Shown here one piece after another: positions 6,077 through 14,648 of a DNA stretch of 16,687 bases. Source of the DNA: Clostridiales bacterium UBA4821. GTDB taxonomy: Bacteria > Bacillota > Clostridia > Acetivibrionales > UBA4821. Both the position numbers and the translations under genes were made by a program. The stretch covers positions 1 to 16,687 of the forward strand of contig DHFP01000046.1 of NCBI GenBank assembly GCA_002402315.1, written 5' to 3'. Position 1 is the first letter of the stretch. Every line of letters starts with the position of its first letter. The notes under the pieces are model-generated. The model was not told where the DNA came from and did no database searches. It saw nothing but the letters and a program-made list of their open reading frames with translations.

Positions 6077-6808
6077 TTAGTCCATGCTTCCGATCTTGTT
6101 GCCGTTTTCGTACATATCCTCGGCAATGGTGCCGACATTTCCTCCGCCATTGTCCTCTATCCATCCGAAGCCGGGAATCCATACGCTTGGCTTACCATCG
6201 ATGACGGTTTTCGACCCAGGTGCAGGATTATGTTTTTCAGATGGCTGTGTACTGTCCGCACCCATGATGCCTACTTGCTTATTTATATCGCCTTTGCCGT
6301 CCGCGACAGTGCCGCCGCCCATCTGTCCAACCTTGTTGCCGGTGAGCTCATCACCGGGACTGCCGACCGTTGTACCTTGTGCACCGCCTCCCTCATCCTT
6401 GACCCAGCCAAAGCCGGGAACCCACATGCATCGGTTGCCGTCAATTATTGCAATTGTCCCCGGCTTGGGGTCGGATGACGACGGAGCGGATGACACTGCT
6501 GGTTTGGGAGCCGGTGAAGGCGTTGACGTCGGTTTTGGTGTATCTGTTGTCCCGGATTCATCAGGCGGTGATGGCGCTTGTTCTTTCTCAACTCTTGATT
6601 CTTCGGTTCCTGTCGGTTCGGGGGGCTGCGTATCGGCAGAGAAAATGATATGCGGCGGTTCTTCCTGCGTTGTTGCTATGTCGGTGCTTGCAGGGGGTTT
6701 TTCCTGTGTGACGGGTATTTCCTTATCCCCGGCACTTCGAGGCCACACGGCGGCATACATTGCGACACAGGTGGTGATTACGGTACAGATGAAAATAATC
6801 TTCTTCAT
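6077..6808 (-). CDS. DUF6550-like membrane-anchored repeat protein
   Basis: A 243-aa protein. Residues 1-22 form one hydrophobic segment (KKIIFICTVITTCVAMYAAVW), a signal anchor or uncleaved signal peptide without a lipobox. Residues ~30-115 are a Pro/Thr/Ser/Glu-rich linker. Two similar modules follow at about 122-163 and 203-242: IDG, four residues, W[VI]PGFGW[VI], an acidic GGG turn, and GNK[VI]G[QS]M about 15 residues later. Between them is GDINKQVGIMG, the ending typical of the DUF6550 family as I recall it from Clostridia conjugative elements. It is probably displayed outside the membrane; its role is unknown. The start at 6808 has an ideal GGAGGT. It overlaps the stop of the upstream gene (ATGA), so the two are co-translated. 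Confidence 0.75.
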   Translation of the reverse strand: MKKIIFICTVITTCVAMYAAVWPRSAGDKEIPVTQEKPPASTDIATTQEEPPHIIFSADTQPPEPTGTEESRVEKEQAPSPPDESGTTDTPKPTSTPSPAPKPAVSSAPSSSDPKPGTIAIIDGNRCMWVPGFGWVKDEGGGAQGTTVGSPGDELTGNKVGQMGGGTVADGKGDINKQVGIMGADSTQPSEKHNPAPGSKTVIDGKPSVWIPGFGWIEDNGGGNVGTIAEDMYENGNKIGSMD

Positions 6809-7119
6809 TTGATTACCTCCTCTGAAAATAACTGACGGGTGTCCGGCTCAGCTCTTTGGCTGCTATCCGAACACCCGTCGTAATTTTGTACTTGATTTAC
6901 AATTTGCCACGCCAGACGGAAACCGCAGATGAAGCTATCCAGTGAAACGCCCGTGCAGATCTGATCCTTATCGTCGATGATCCGCAGTACCAGCTTACGG
7001 TTTCGCTTGCTTAATCGCTGGCGCAACAAATTGTGATTTGCTTCAATTCGCATTTCCTGAAGTGTATTCTCTGGCTGACTATAAAAACGGTAATACAGCG
7101 CTTCCAGAATATTGCTCAT
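6805..7119 (-). CDS. DUF6809-like small protein
   Basis: A 104-aa cytoplasmic protein. The start (MSNILEALYYRFYSQPENTL) and the central FICGFRLAWQIV helix match the layout of DUF6809 proteins, which begin with a similar 'ILE-LYYG' segment and carry a GFRLG-type helix. Function is unknown for the family. AGGAGG precedes the ATG at 7119. The gene is upstream of and overlaps the DUF6550-like gene by 4 nt. It is divergent from the defence block, with 187 bp to that regulator's start codon. Confidence 0.65.
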   Translation of the reverse strand: MSNILEALYYRFYSQPENTLQEMRIEANHNLLRQRLSKRNRKLVLRIIDDKDQICTGVSLDSFICGFRLAWQIVNQVQNYDGCSDSSQRAEPDTRQLFSEEVIK

Positions 7120-7171
7120 GCGTGCCGCCTCCTTTCAGCAACATACATTACCACACCCTATCGGAGAAATC

Positions 7172-7188
7172 TATCAAATATTTCGATA
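7172..7188. promoter_or_regulatory. Imperfect palindrome in divergent intergenic region
   Basis: TATCAAAT-A-TTTCGATA: 6 of 8 arm positions match, in the AT-rich region between two divergent genes. It is a candidate operator for the adjacent XRE-family regulator, which would then act on the left pair, the right block, or both. The evidence is symmetry and position only. Confidence 0.3.
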
Positions 7189-7245
7189 AATCTACTTATG
7201 TATCGCATAAATATAAAATAAAACTTTATATATGCGTAAAACATC

Positions 7246-7275
7246 TTGGAAAATGTATGTGAATTTTGATATAAT
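7246..7275 (+). promoter_or_regulatory. Promoter of the defence block
   Basis: TTGGAA (7246-7251), an 18-nt spacer, then TATAAT (7270-7275), a perfect -10 with TG one base upstream (7267-7268), giving an extended -10. The predicted start point is near 7282. This makes the GTG at 7279 an unlikely start codon for the regulator and supports the ATG at 7306. It is the only strong promoter I see for the eight genes that follow. Confidence 0.75.
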
Positions 7276-7305
7276 AAGGTGAATATTGGGAAACAGGTGA
7301 AGGCA

Positions 7306-7533
7306 ATGCGAGTAAGTTATAAAAAGCTTTGGAAGCTTCTTATCGACAGAGACATGAAAAAGAAAGATTTGCAATTGGCAGCAGGGCTAAGTTCAACAAC
7401 CATTGCCAAACTGTCAAATCATGAAAATGTTAGCATGGATGTTTTAATTAAGGTGTGTACCCTTCTTGGCGTAGACTTCTGTGATATTATGGAGTTAGTG
7501 CCGGATCAGACAATTGAAAGAGATAAATCTTAA
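7306..7533 (+). CDS. XRE/YozG-type helix-turn-helix regulator
   Basis: A 75-aa, single-domain Cro/C1-type DNA-binding protein. The helix-turn-helix covers residues ~16-45 (MKKKDLQLAAGLSSTTIAKL, then SNHENVSMDVLIKVCTLLGV). The family, often labelled YozG-like, is frequently found just upstream of restriction-modification genes. The ATG at 7306 follows AGGTGA at a good distance. It lies 21 nt before hsdM on the same strand, so it is probably the first gene of the block and its controller. By analogy with controller proteins it may delay or limit expression of restriction genes; that role is inferred. Confidence 0.85.
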   Translation: MRVSYKKLWKLLIDRDMKKKDLQLAAGLSSTTIAKLSNHENVSMDVLIKVCTLLGVDFCDIMELVPDQTIERDKS

Positions 7534-7554
7534 GCGTAAAGAGTGGAGATACAG

Positions 7555-9135
7555 ATGGCTAAAACAACAAAAGCACAAGAGCAATCGCTTGAATCAATAA
7601 TGTGGAACTGCCGTAATGCCCTACGCGGGACTGTCGGCGGCAACGAAACAAACCGTGATGTCGTCATGGGTTTGGTGTTCTTGAAGTTCGCCGGCGACAA
7701 ATTTGAAAAGCGCAGAGCAGAAATACAGGAAGAATACGGCGATGTCCCCGCTTTCCTGGAGAAGACATCCTTCTACCTTTCCAAGAACGTATTTTACCTG
7801 AGCGAAACTTCGCGCTGGTCTTATATTGTTAAAAACGCCAGCGCAAACGATATTGCGGTCATTATCGATACCGCTATGAAAGACATAGAGGACGGCAATC
7901 CGACGCTCAAAGGAGCATTGCCGCAGAACCGATATACCACGCTGAGCGCAATTCGTCCGGAGCAGCTTAAATCGCTGATTGACGAGGTCAACAAAATTGA
8001 CGAGAAACGGTTTCACGAGAAAGATCTTATCGGGCGTGTGTACGAATACTTCCTGCAAGTGTTCGCCATTGATTCCGGTACTGGCAATGAAAAGGGCGAA
8101 TTCTATACGCCTGCGAGCATCGTTCAGCTTATCGCAGAAATCATAGAACCGTATTCGGGCGTTGTATATGACCCGTGCTGCGGTTCAGCCGGTATGTTTG
8201 TTTCCTCGATTAAGTTTGTGGAGCGGCACAACGGCGACCGCTTGAAAGTTTCGGTAGTCGGGCAGGAGCGCACACCCGAAACGTGGCGACTTGCAAAAAT
8301 GAACCTCGCTATTCGCGGTATTTCGCATAACCTCGGAGACCGGCCTGAATCAACATTCGCAGAAGATTTACATAGGGATAAAAAGGTTGACTTCATTATG
8401 GCTAATCCGCCATTTAATTTAAAGCTGAATGCGCAGGGTGTGACGCAGGACAAGTTAAACGGCGACCCGCGTTGGGATGGGTATCCTGCCCCTCCAGTAT
8501 CGAACGCCAATTATGCGTGGATTTTGCATATGCTCTCGAAACTGGATGTGACTAACGGCATTGCTGGTTTTCTGCTCGCTAACGGCGCATTGAATGCCGG
8601 AGGCGTAGAGGGCGATATCCGTAAGGAGCTTGTTGAAAATGATAAGGTGGAAGCGATTATCGTTCTGCCTCGCGAAATGTTTTATTCCACGGATATTTCC
8701 GTAACGCTCTGGATAATTAACAACAACAAGAAAGCCCGCAGCTTGAATGGGCGCCAGCTACGCGACCGCCAGGGCGAAGTCCTCTTTATAGACCTGCGCC
8801 GTTGGAACGAGAATATCTATGAGAAAAAGTACGTCCAATTTTCAGACAAGCAGATAGCCGACGTTAAGAAGATCTATGCCGATTGGCAGACAGGCAAGGG
8901 CTATACCAATATACCGGAATTATGCAAGTCTGCAACGAAGGCCGAAATCACCGCACAGAAGTATTCGCTTGCGCCGAGCAAGTACATTGAGTTTATCGAC
9001 CATGACTTAGAAATTAACTACGCATCAGAGATGAAGCGGATTCAAGGCGAGCTGCGCGAGGTGCTTAAAGCTGAGAAGCAGTCACAGGCCATGCTCGAAG
9101 AAGCGTTCAGGGGGATTGGGTATGGGATTGACTAA
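7555..9135 (+). CDS. hsdM: Type I restriction-modification methyltransferase subunit HsdM
   Basis: A 526-aa N6-adenine DNA methyltransferase, the normal length for HsdM. It has an N-terminal helical HsdM domain (about 10-150). The SAM-binding motif I is D206PCCGSAGMF, and the catalytic motif IV is N284PPF287 (FIMANPPFNLKLN). With HsdS it methylates adenines in a bipartite site; with HsdR added it forms the restriction complex. The Cys-Cys in motif I replaces the more common DPACGTGG but is seen in one HsdM subgroup. The start at 7555 has GGAG 6 nt upstream. It overlaps hsdS by 14 nt. Confidence 0.96.
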   Translation: MAKTTKAQEQSLESIMWNCRNALRGTVGGNETNRDVVMGLVFLKFAGDKFEKRRAEIQEEYGDVPAFLEKTSFYLSKNVFYLSETSRWSYIVKNASANDIAVIIDTAMKDIEDGNPTLKGALPQNRYTTLSAIRPEQLKSLIDEVNKIDEKRFHEKDLIGRVYEYFLQVFAIDSGTGNEKGEFYTPASIVQLIAEIIEPYSGVVYDPCCGSAGMFVSSIKFVERHNGDRLKVSVVGQERTPETWRLAKMNLAIRGISHNLGDRPESTFAEDLHRDKKVDFIMANPPFNLKLNAQGVTQDKLNGDPRWDGYPAPPVSNANYAWILHMLSKLDVTNGIAGFLLANGALNAGGVEGDIRKELVENDKVEAIIVLPREMFYSTDISVTLWIINNNKKARSLNGRQLRDRQGEVLFIDLRRWNENIYEKKYVQFSDKQIADVKKIYADWQTGKGYTNIPELCKSATKAEITAQKYSLAPSKYIEFIDHDLEINYASEMKRIQGELREVLKAEKQSQAMLEEAFRGIGYGID

Positions 9136-10240
9136 GCAAAAACTTGGCAAATATATCGAACGTGTTGAACGCCGCAATTCAGATTTACTGTTTGGAATAG
9201 ACGACGTTCGGGGCATCTCCAATGCAAAAGAAATACAATCCACCAAAGCGGATATCACTGACCGCTCGTTTAGTCGTTTCCAAATCGTTGAACCGCATGA
9301 GTTTGTGTTTAATAGGCGCACAACACGCATGGGTGAGAAACTTGGTCTTGGGTATAACAATATCGGTGAAACATTTATTGTTACCGAAGATTACGTCGTT
9401 TTTCGTATAATAGACAAATCTGTTCTGTTGCCCGACTACCTAAATATTTTTTTTCGTCGACCCGAATTCGACCGCTATGCCCGTTGGGATTCGTGGGGCA
9501 GCGCAACAGAATTCTTCAACTGGGAAGAAATGTGCGATGTCCCTATAACCATTCCGCCTCACCATCTCCAGCAGAAGTATGTTGATGTCTACAATGCGAT
9601 GCTTGCCAACCAGCAGGCATACGAGACCGGACTGGAGGATTTGAAGCTGACCTGTGAAGCGTATATTGAGAATCTCCGTAAAGAAATGCCGTTGACCGAG
9701 ATTGCTCCATTCATTGAGCCTATTGATGAAAAAAATGATGGTGGCAAAGTTACACTTGCTCAGGGTATCGATGTCAATAAAGTATTCATTCCTGCAAAGC
9801 GCGTCGCCGATGATGTTGAAACAGGGAGGATTGTCCGTGAGGGGCAGTTCGCCTATAACAAGGTAATGAAATCTAATGGTACGAAATTACCAATTGCTCT
9901 TCGCAAAGGTGAACCTTGCTTTGTTTCCGGTTCTTACCAAGTTTTTCAGGTGCGCGACAATAGTGGGCTGCTTTCCGAATACTTGATGATGTGGCTGACA
10001 AGAGAAGAGACACAAAGATACATGGGCTTTATTTCATGGGGTTCAACACGAGACATATTACAGTTTGAAACGCTCGGTGAAATAAAAATTCCTATCCCCG
10101 ATATCGGTGTTCAGCAGTCGATTGTGAACATCTACAACGCCTATATCATGCGGCGGGAGATAAACGAGAAAATGAAGACACAGCTAAAAGATATCTGCCC
10201 AATACTTATAAAAGGATCACTTGAAGAAGCGAGCGCGTAA
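9122..10240 (+). CDS. hsdS: Type I restriction-modification specificity subunit HsdS
   Basis: A 372-aa protein with two target-recognition domains in tandem: about 1-165 and 190-325. The end of each domain carries the same signature (WGSATEFFNWEEMCDVPITIPP and WGSTRDILQFETLGEIKIPIPD), showing the internal repeat. Each domain is followed by a conserved helix that spaces the half-sites (about 165-190 and 335-360). It sets the DNA site for both methylation and cutting; the site itself cannot be read from sequence. The ATG at 9122 lies inside the end of hsdM. No inverted repeats or recombinase are nearby, so there is no sign of phase variation by inversion. Confidence 0.93.
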   Translation: MGLTKQKLGKYIERVERRNSDLLFGIDDVRGISNAKEIQSTKADITDRSFSRFQIVEPHEFVFNRRTTRMGEKLGLGYNNIGETFIVTEDYVVFRIIDKSVLLPDYLNIFFRRPEFDRYARWDSWGSATEFFNWEEMCDVPITIPPHHLQQKYVDVYNAMLANQQAYETGLEDLKLTCEAYIENLRKEMPLTEIAPFIEPIDEKNDGGKVTLAQGIDVNKVFIPAKRVADDVETGRIVREGQFAYNKVMKSNGTKLPIALRKGEPCFVSGSYQVFQVRDNSGLLSEYLMMWLTREETQRYMGFISWGSTRDILQFETLGEIKIPIPDIGVQQSIVNIYNAYIMRREINEKMKTQLKDICPILIKGSLEEASA

Positions 10241-10243
10241 AAC

Positions 10244-10259
10244 TCGCAATATGTTGCGA
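10244..10259 (+). promoter_or_regulatory. Small hairpin between hsdS and rhuM
   Basis: TCGCAA-TATG-TTGCGA: a perfect 6-bp stem with a 4-nt loop, 3 nt after the hsdS stop. There is no T-run, so it is not a classic terminator. It may protect the 3' end of an hsdMS transcript or lower read-through. Confidence 0.4.
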
Positions 10260-10270
10260 CAATTTGAAAA

Positions 10271-10289
10271 GTGCAGACAGTGTCTGCAC
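10271..10289. promoter_or_regulatory. Perfect 19-bp palindrome before rhuM
   Basis: GTGCAGACA-G-TGTCTGCAC: 9-bp perfect arms around one base. It is too tight at the centre for a simple RNA hairpin, so it is better explained as a protein-binding site on DNA. It ends 16 nt before the rhuM ATG. I recall similar GTGCAGACA/TGTCTGCAC palindromes ahead of other RhuM-family genes, often translated by mistake as a VQTVSAQ-like N terminus; this needs a database check. Confidence 0.6.
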
Positions 10290-10305
10290 AATTGGGGGTT
10301 GCGTT

Positions 10306-11349
10306 ATGGCGAAAAGGAAAGATGAAGTCAGTATCCACAGCAGTGCGGCAGAGTATCTCACATATATTGCCGCCATTGGTGATGACGCCAGTTCTTTAGA
10401 AATGCGCTATCAGGAAGAAAATATCTGGCTTACTCAGAAAATGATGGCCGAATTGTATGATATTACTGTTGCTGCTGTAAATCAGCATATTAAACGTATT
10501 TTTGATGATGGCGAGCTTGCTCCCGATTCAGTTATTAAGGAATACTTAATAACTGCCGCCGACGGCAAAAATTATAAGACGAAGCATTATAACCTGCAAA
10601 TGACTATTGCGGTTGGGTTTAAGGTTAACAACGACCGTGCCGTGCAGTTTCGCAAATGGGCAGGACAGATTGTAAAGGATTACACTATTCAGGGTTGGAC
10701 AATGGATAAAGAGCGCCTGATAAAAGGACATATGTTCACGGATGAGTATTTTGACCGCCAGTTGCAATATATACGTGAGATACGTCTCTCAGAGCGCAAG
10801 TTTTATCAGAAAGTCACCGACCTTTACGCTACGGCTTTTGATTATGACAAAGACGCAAAAACCACAAAAGAGTTTTTCAAAATGGTACAGAACAAAATGC
10901 ACTGGGCTGTTCACAGGCACACGGCGGCAGAACTAATTGTTGAGCGTGCCGACGCCGAAAAAGAGCATATGGGTCTGACCAATTGGGAAGCCGCCCCGGA
11001 GGGAAAAATTGTAAAGGCGGATGTTTCTATTGCTAAAAACTATTTGAACGACAAGGAAATGTCTTATTTGGAGCGCATCGTTTCGCTGTATCTGGACTAT
11101 GCCGAATTGCAGGCGGAGCGAAAAATACCGATGAGTATGCAGGATTGGGCGAAAAGGCTTGACGGTTTTTTAGAGTTCAACGGAAATGAAATCCTGATGG
11201 GTGCTGGCAAAATCACCCACGAGCAGGCAAAGCTCCATGCCGAAACAGAGTTTGAGAAATACCGCATTGTGCAGGATAGGCTTTTTGAAAGTGACTATGA
11301 CCGGTTCATGCGCGAGATTGAATCGTTGGAACGCAAACCGGAGAATTGA
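10306..11349 (+). CDS. rhuM: RhuM family protein (virulence RhuM/Fic-DOC associated)
   Basis: A 347-aa protein. The RhuM domain spans about 35-140 (NIWLTQKMMAELYDITVAAV, QHIKRIFDDGEL, then KTKHYNLQMTIAVGFKVNN), including a helix-turn-helix-like first part and the conserved YNL-x-[MV]-x-[IL]-x-[VI]-G-[FY] core. The C-terminal half is helical (to ELQAERKIPMSMQDWAKRLDGFL). RhuM was named from a Salmonella pathogenicity island. Its biochemistry is unclear, but the family is often inside type I restriction operons, as here. The ATG at 10306 is chosen over an earlier frame start because GGGGG lies 7 nt upstream and the earlier start would run through the palindrome. It ends 11 nt before hsdR. It may be regulatory or an anti-toxin-like accessory. 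Confidence 0.88.
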   Translation: MAKRKDEVSIHSSAAEYLTYIAAIGDDASSLEMRYQEENIWLTQKMMAELYDITVAAVNQHIKRIFDDGELAPDSVIKEYLITAADGKNYKTKHYNLQMTIAVGFKVNNDRAVQFRKWAGQIVKDYTIQGWTMDKERLIKGHMFTDEYFDRQLQYIREIRLSERKFYQKVTDLYATAFDYDKDAKTTKEFFKMVQNKMHWAVHRHTAAELIVERADAEKEHMGLTNWEAAPEGKIVKADVSIAKNYLNDKEMSYLERIVSLYLDYAELQAERKIPMSMQDWAKRLDGFLEFNGNEILMGAGKITHEQAKLHAETEFEKYRIVQDRLFESDYDRFMREIESLERKPEN

Positions 11350-11360
11350 GGTGTAAAGCC

Positions 11361-14300
11361 GTGGACTTAAATTTTTTCAGAGGTCTATTTACCGAAGCCG
11401 AACTGGAATCGGCGATTATCAGCCTGTTCAACGAACAGGGATATGATTATGTCCTCGGCGAAACGATTCATCGCGGGCTTGAGGAGATACTGCTTCAGGA
11501 CGACTTGCGCGCCTATCTTTCAGCGCACTATCCCGACCTTACAGCAGCAGAAACGGAAAAAGTCATCGGACGTATTGAGAATATTCCCTCTGCACCGCTG
11601 TATCAAGGCAACCGCGAGACTTTCCTGTTGGTAAACGAGGGGTTTGACCTGCAGCGGGATAATCCTGCGAAACTTGCGGTGCACATTAATTACATAAACT
11701 TCGACGAGCCTGATAAGAACATTTTTAAGGTGGTCAACCAGTATTCGGTACAGGGCGAGCGTCTGCGCAGACCGGACTTGATTCTGTTCATCAACGGCAT
11801 TCCCGTAGCGATTTTCGAGTTTAAGTCCGCCGTCAAGGAGAACACAACTATTCACGACGCCTGGGAGCAGATAACCATCCGTTACTGTCGCGATATTCCC
11901 AAGCTGATGAAATATTGTTTTCTTTCTGTTATCAGCGATGGAGCCAACACCCGAATGGGCAGTATCTTTACGCCATATGAATATTACTACGCATGGAACA
12001 AGATTAATGACGAAGAAAAAGTCAGCAACGGCATCACCGCCCTTCTCACTTTGATTAAGGGCGCATTTGACAAAGACCGCGTTGTCGAAATCCTTCGTGA
12101 CTTTGTCTACTACCCGGATGACAGCACTAAAGAAACAGCTATCGTCGCCCGCTATCCGCAGTTCTTTGCAGCACGGAAGATGTTTGAGAATATTAAAAAG
12201 CACATGAGACCCGAGGGTGACGGCAAGGGCGGTACATACTTCGGCGCAACCGGCTGTGGCAAAACCTATACGATGTTGTTTCTCTCTCGTTTGCTCGCCT
12301 TACGCGACAGGGACGCCTTTGAAAACCCGACGATGGTCATCATCACCGACCGCGAGGATTTAGACAGGCAGACCTCGGAACTGTTTGTATCTTCCAAACG
12401 CTATCTGCACGACAACAATGTGCGGAGCATTGAGAGTCGACACGACTTGCAGAAGGTATTAGGTGTCGAAACATCTGACCTCCCGAAAGTGGCCGAGGAG
12501 CCCACATATTACAGCGTGACCGGTGCAGAAAGCGGGGGCGTGTTCCTGACAACAATTCAGAAGTTCTGCGAATCGACGGGCTTGCTATCTAACCGCTCCA
12601 ACATCATCTGTATTTCTGATGAAGCACATCGGACACAAACAGGCGTTGGCTCGAAGCTGAAAAAGACTGACAAGGGCGTGTTCACTACATACGGCTTTGC
12701 CAAGTATCTCCGTGACAGCTTCCCGCGAGCGATCTACTGCGGGTTCACCGGGACGCCAATTGACGAAACAATTGCCGTGTTCGGTGATATCGTGGACAGC
12801 TACACAATGAAAGAATCAAGCGATGACGGCATCACCGTCCGCATAGCTTACGAGCCGCGCCTGGCGAGGGTTATCCTCTCAGATGAACAAGCACGGGAAA
12901 TACAGAAATATTACGATAAATGTACCGAGGAAGGCTCCAATCCTGAACAGGTTGAGGAGAGCAAGCGCGCAATGAGTGAGATGAAGCGCGTTCTCGGTCA
13001 TCCTGAGCGCATGAAGAAATTGGCTATGGACATTGTTACCCATTATGAGGCGTTGACCGCGCAGAAGCCTGAAATTGTACAGAAGGCGATGATTGTATGC
13101 GCCGACAGGACGCTTGCTTATCGTTTGCTGAAAGAAATAATAGCGCTACGCCCTGATTGGAACAAACCGCGCAGATCCGAAAACGATGCCGCTCTATCAA
13201 AGTCGCAGTTGGAGAAACTGATGCCGCTTGAGAAAATCAAGCTCGTGGCGACTCAAGGTGACAACGACGAAAAGGAGCTTTACGACCTCTGCGGCACAAA
13301 GGACTACCGGCAGATGCTCGACAGGCAGTTTAAGAATAACAACTCTAACTTCAAGATTGCCATCGTAGTCGATATGTGGATTACGGGTTTTGACGTACCG
13401 TCCCTGGCGGTTATGTACATAGACAAGCCATTGCAGAAACATACGTTGATTCAGACAATTTCCCGTGTTAACCGTGTTTTTGATGGCAAAGATATGGGCT
13501 TGGTGGTTGACTACATAGGCATCAAGCAGGATATGCTCGAAGCCCTAAAGAAATACGGCAGCCCGCAGGAAAGTCCTGTTGATGAAATTTCGGTTGCACT
13601 GGCAGTTTTCCGCAATCATCTGGCTCTGCTTGATGAACTGCTTCACGACTTCGACGCTACAAAATTCTACTCCGGTGAACCGTTGGAGCGTCTACTCTGC
13701 TTGGACGCCGCCGCAGAATATGTGCAGATTAGCAAAGAGATGGAAAGCCGCTTTATGAGCCTCTCCCGCAAAATGAAAGCGGCGTATGACATTTGCTTCC
13801 CGTCTGGAGAATTGACTGAAACGGAAACAGAAAAGGCTCAGTTCTACCTTGCCATCCGCTCTATCATTTATAAGCAGACAAAAGGCGATGCACCCGACGC
13901 CGAAGTGATGAACCGCGTTGTCGAGAAGATGGTACAGGACGCTATCACTTGCACGGGCATTGAAAACATCGTCAACGCAGGCAAACCGGAAGACCTGTTC
14001 AGTGAAGAGTTTATGAAACAGCTGGATGAAGTCAATCTGCCGATTTCTAAGTTTAACGCCCTCTTGAAGCTGCTCCGTAAAGCGGTATCCGGTTACGGCA
14101 ATGTCAATAAGGTTAAAGCGATTGAGTTTGACAAGCGGCTGAAAGCCGTTGTTGACAACTATAACAACCGCGACAAGCTGGTATTCACGAGTGAAGTCGT
14201 TGCCGATTTTATCAACGGGCTATCAGATGAGTTGATAAAAATTTTCTCCGACCTCCAGACTGACAAGAGCTCTTTCGAAGCACTGAGTATTACCTATGAA

Positions 14301-14576
14301 GAAAAGGCGTTTTATGACATTCTCGTCAAAGTACGAGACGACCACGGTTTCCCATATGCCGATGAGAAGTGCCTTATGCTTGCGAAAGAAATAAAAATAC
14401 TGGTGGACGACAAAGCGCAGTTCGCCGACTGGTCTACCCGCGCTGACATTAAAAACCAGTTAAATATGAATTTGACTGTGCTGCTCTATAAAAACGGTTA
14501 CCCGCCCGAATGGGACGAGGAAGTGTTTGAGAAGGTTCTGGAACAGGCGGAGAATTTTAAGAAGTACGCTGAGTAG
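11361..14576 (+). CDS. hsdR: Type I restriction endonuclease subunit HsdR
   Basis: A 1071-aa motor and nuclease subunit, full length for HsdR. The N-terminal nuclease domain has the PD-(D/E)xK residues D139 and E153-F-K155 (DLILFINGIPVAIFEFKSA). The two RecA-like helicase domains show Walker A G295ATGCGKT302, D420EAH423 (DEAHRTQ), the GFTGTPID motif, and motif VI Q698TISRVNR705. The helical C-terminal domain binds the HsdM/HsdS complex. It translocates DNA with ATP and cuts unmethylated DNA. I chose the GTG at 11361 because GAGGTG lies 7 nt upstream; a TTG at 11346 overlaps the rhuM stop. All catalytic residues are present, so the system looks functional. Confidence 0.96.
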   Translation: MDLNFFRGLFTEAELESAIISLFNEQGYDYVLGETIHRGLEEILLQDDLRAYLSAHYPDLTAAETEKVIGRIENIPSAPLYQGNRETFLLVNEGFDLQRDNPAKLAVHINYINFDEPDKNIFKVVNQYSVQGERLRRPDLILFINGIPVAIFEFKSAVKENTTIHDAWEQITIRYCRDIPKLMKYCFLSVISDGANTRMGSIFTPYEYYYAWNKINDEEKVSNGITALLTLIKGAFDKDRVVEILRDFVYYPDDSTKETAIVARYPQFFAARKMFENIKKHMRPEGDGKGGTYFGATGCGKTYTMLFLSRLLALRDRDAFENPTMVIITDREDLDRQTSELFVSSKRYLHDNNVRSIESRHDLQKVLGVETSDLPKVAEEPTYYSVTGAESGGVFLTTIQKFCESTGLLSNRSNIICISDEAHRTQTGVGSKLKKTDKGVFTTYGFAKYLRDSFPRAIYCGFTGTPIDETIAVFGDIVDSYTMKESSDDGITVRIAYEPRLARVILSDEQAREIQKYYDKCTEEGSNPEQVEESKRAMSEMKRVLGHPERMKKLAMDIVTHYEALTAQKPEIVQKAMIVCADRTLAYRLLKEIIALRPDWNKPRRSENDAALSKSQLEKLMPLEKIKLVATQGDNDEKELYDLCGTKDYRQMLDRQFKNNNSNFKIAIVVDMWITGFDVPSLAVMYIDKPLQKHTLIQTISRVNRVFDGKDMGLVVDYIGIKQDMLEALKKYGSPQESPVDEISVALAVFRNHLALLDELLHDFDATKFYSGEPLERLLCLDAAAEYVQISKEMESRFMSLSRKMKAAYDICFPSGELTETETEKAQFYLAIRSIIYKQTKGDAPDAEVMNRVVEKMVQDAITCTGIENIVNAGKPEDLFSEEFMKQLDEVNLPISKFNALLKLLRKAVSGYGNVNKVKAIEFDKRLKAVVDNYNNRDKLVFTSEVVADFINGLSDELIKIFSDLQTDKSSFEALSITYEEKAFYDILVKVRDDHGFPYADEKCLMLAKEIKILVDDKAQFADWSTRADIKNQLNMNLTVLLYKNGYPPEWDEEVFEKVLEQAENFKKYAE

Positions 14577-14648
14577 ATTTTAGGTGAGTAGTGGACAGCG
14601 GTTAAAGTACAGTTTGTAGAAGAAATGTTGGGAGGAGGTAAAGAATAG

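Noticed and set aside
6084..6812. Rightward 242-aa open frame
   Set aside because: It is the antisense shadow of the DUF6550-like gene, has no ribosome site, and runs across the Pro-rich coding region of the true gene.
7279..7305. GTG start for the XRE regulator
   Set aside because: It lies at or before the predicted transcription start point of the TATAAT promoter; the ATG at 7306 has a ribosome site and matches family length.
9122..10240. Phase-variable hsdS
   Set aside because: There is no second hsdS, recombinase, inverted repeat or simple-sequence tract in the window.
11520..12203. Leftward 227-aa open frame inside hsdR
   Set aside because: It lies wholly within the conserved nuclease/linker region of hsdR on the other strand, with no ribosome site or family resemblance.
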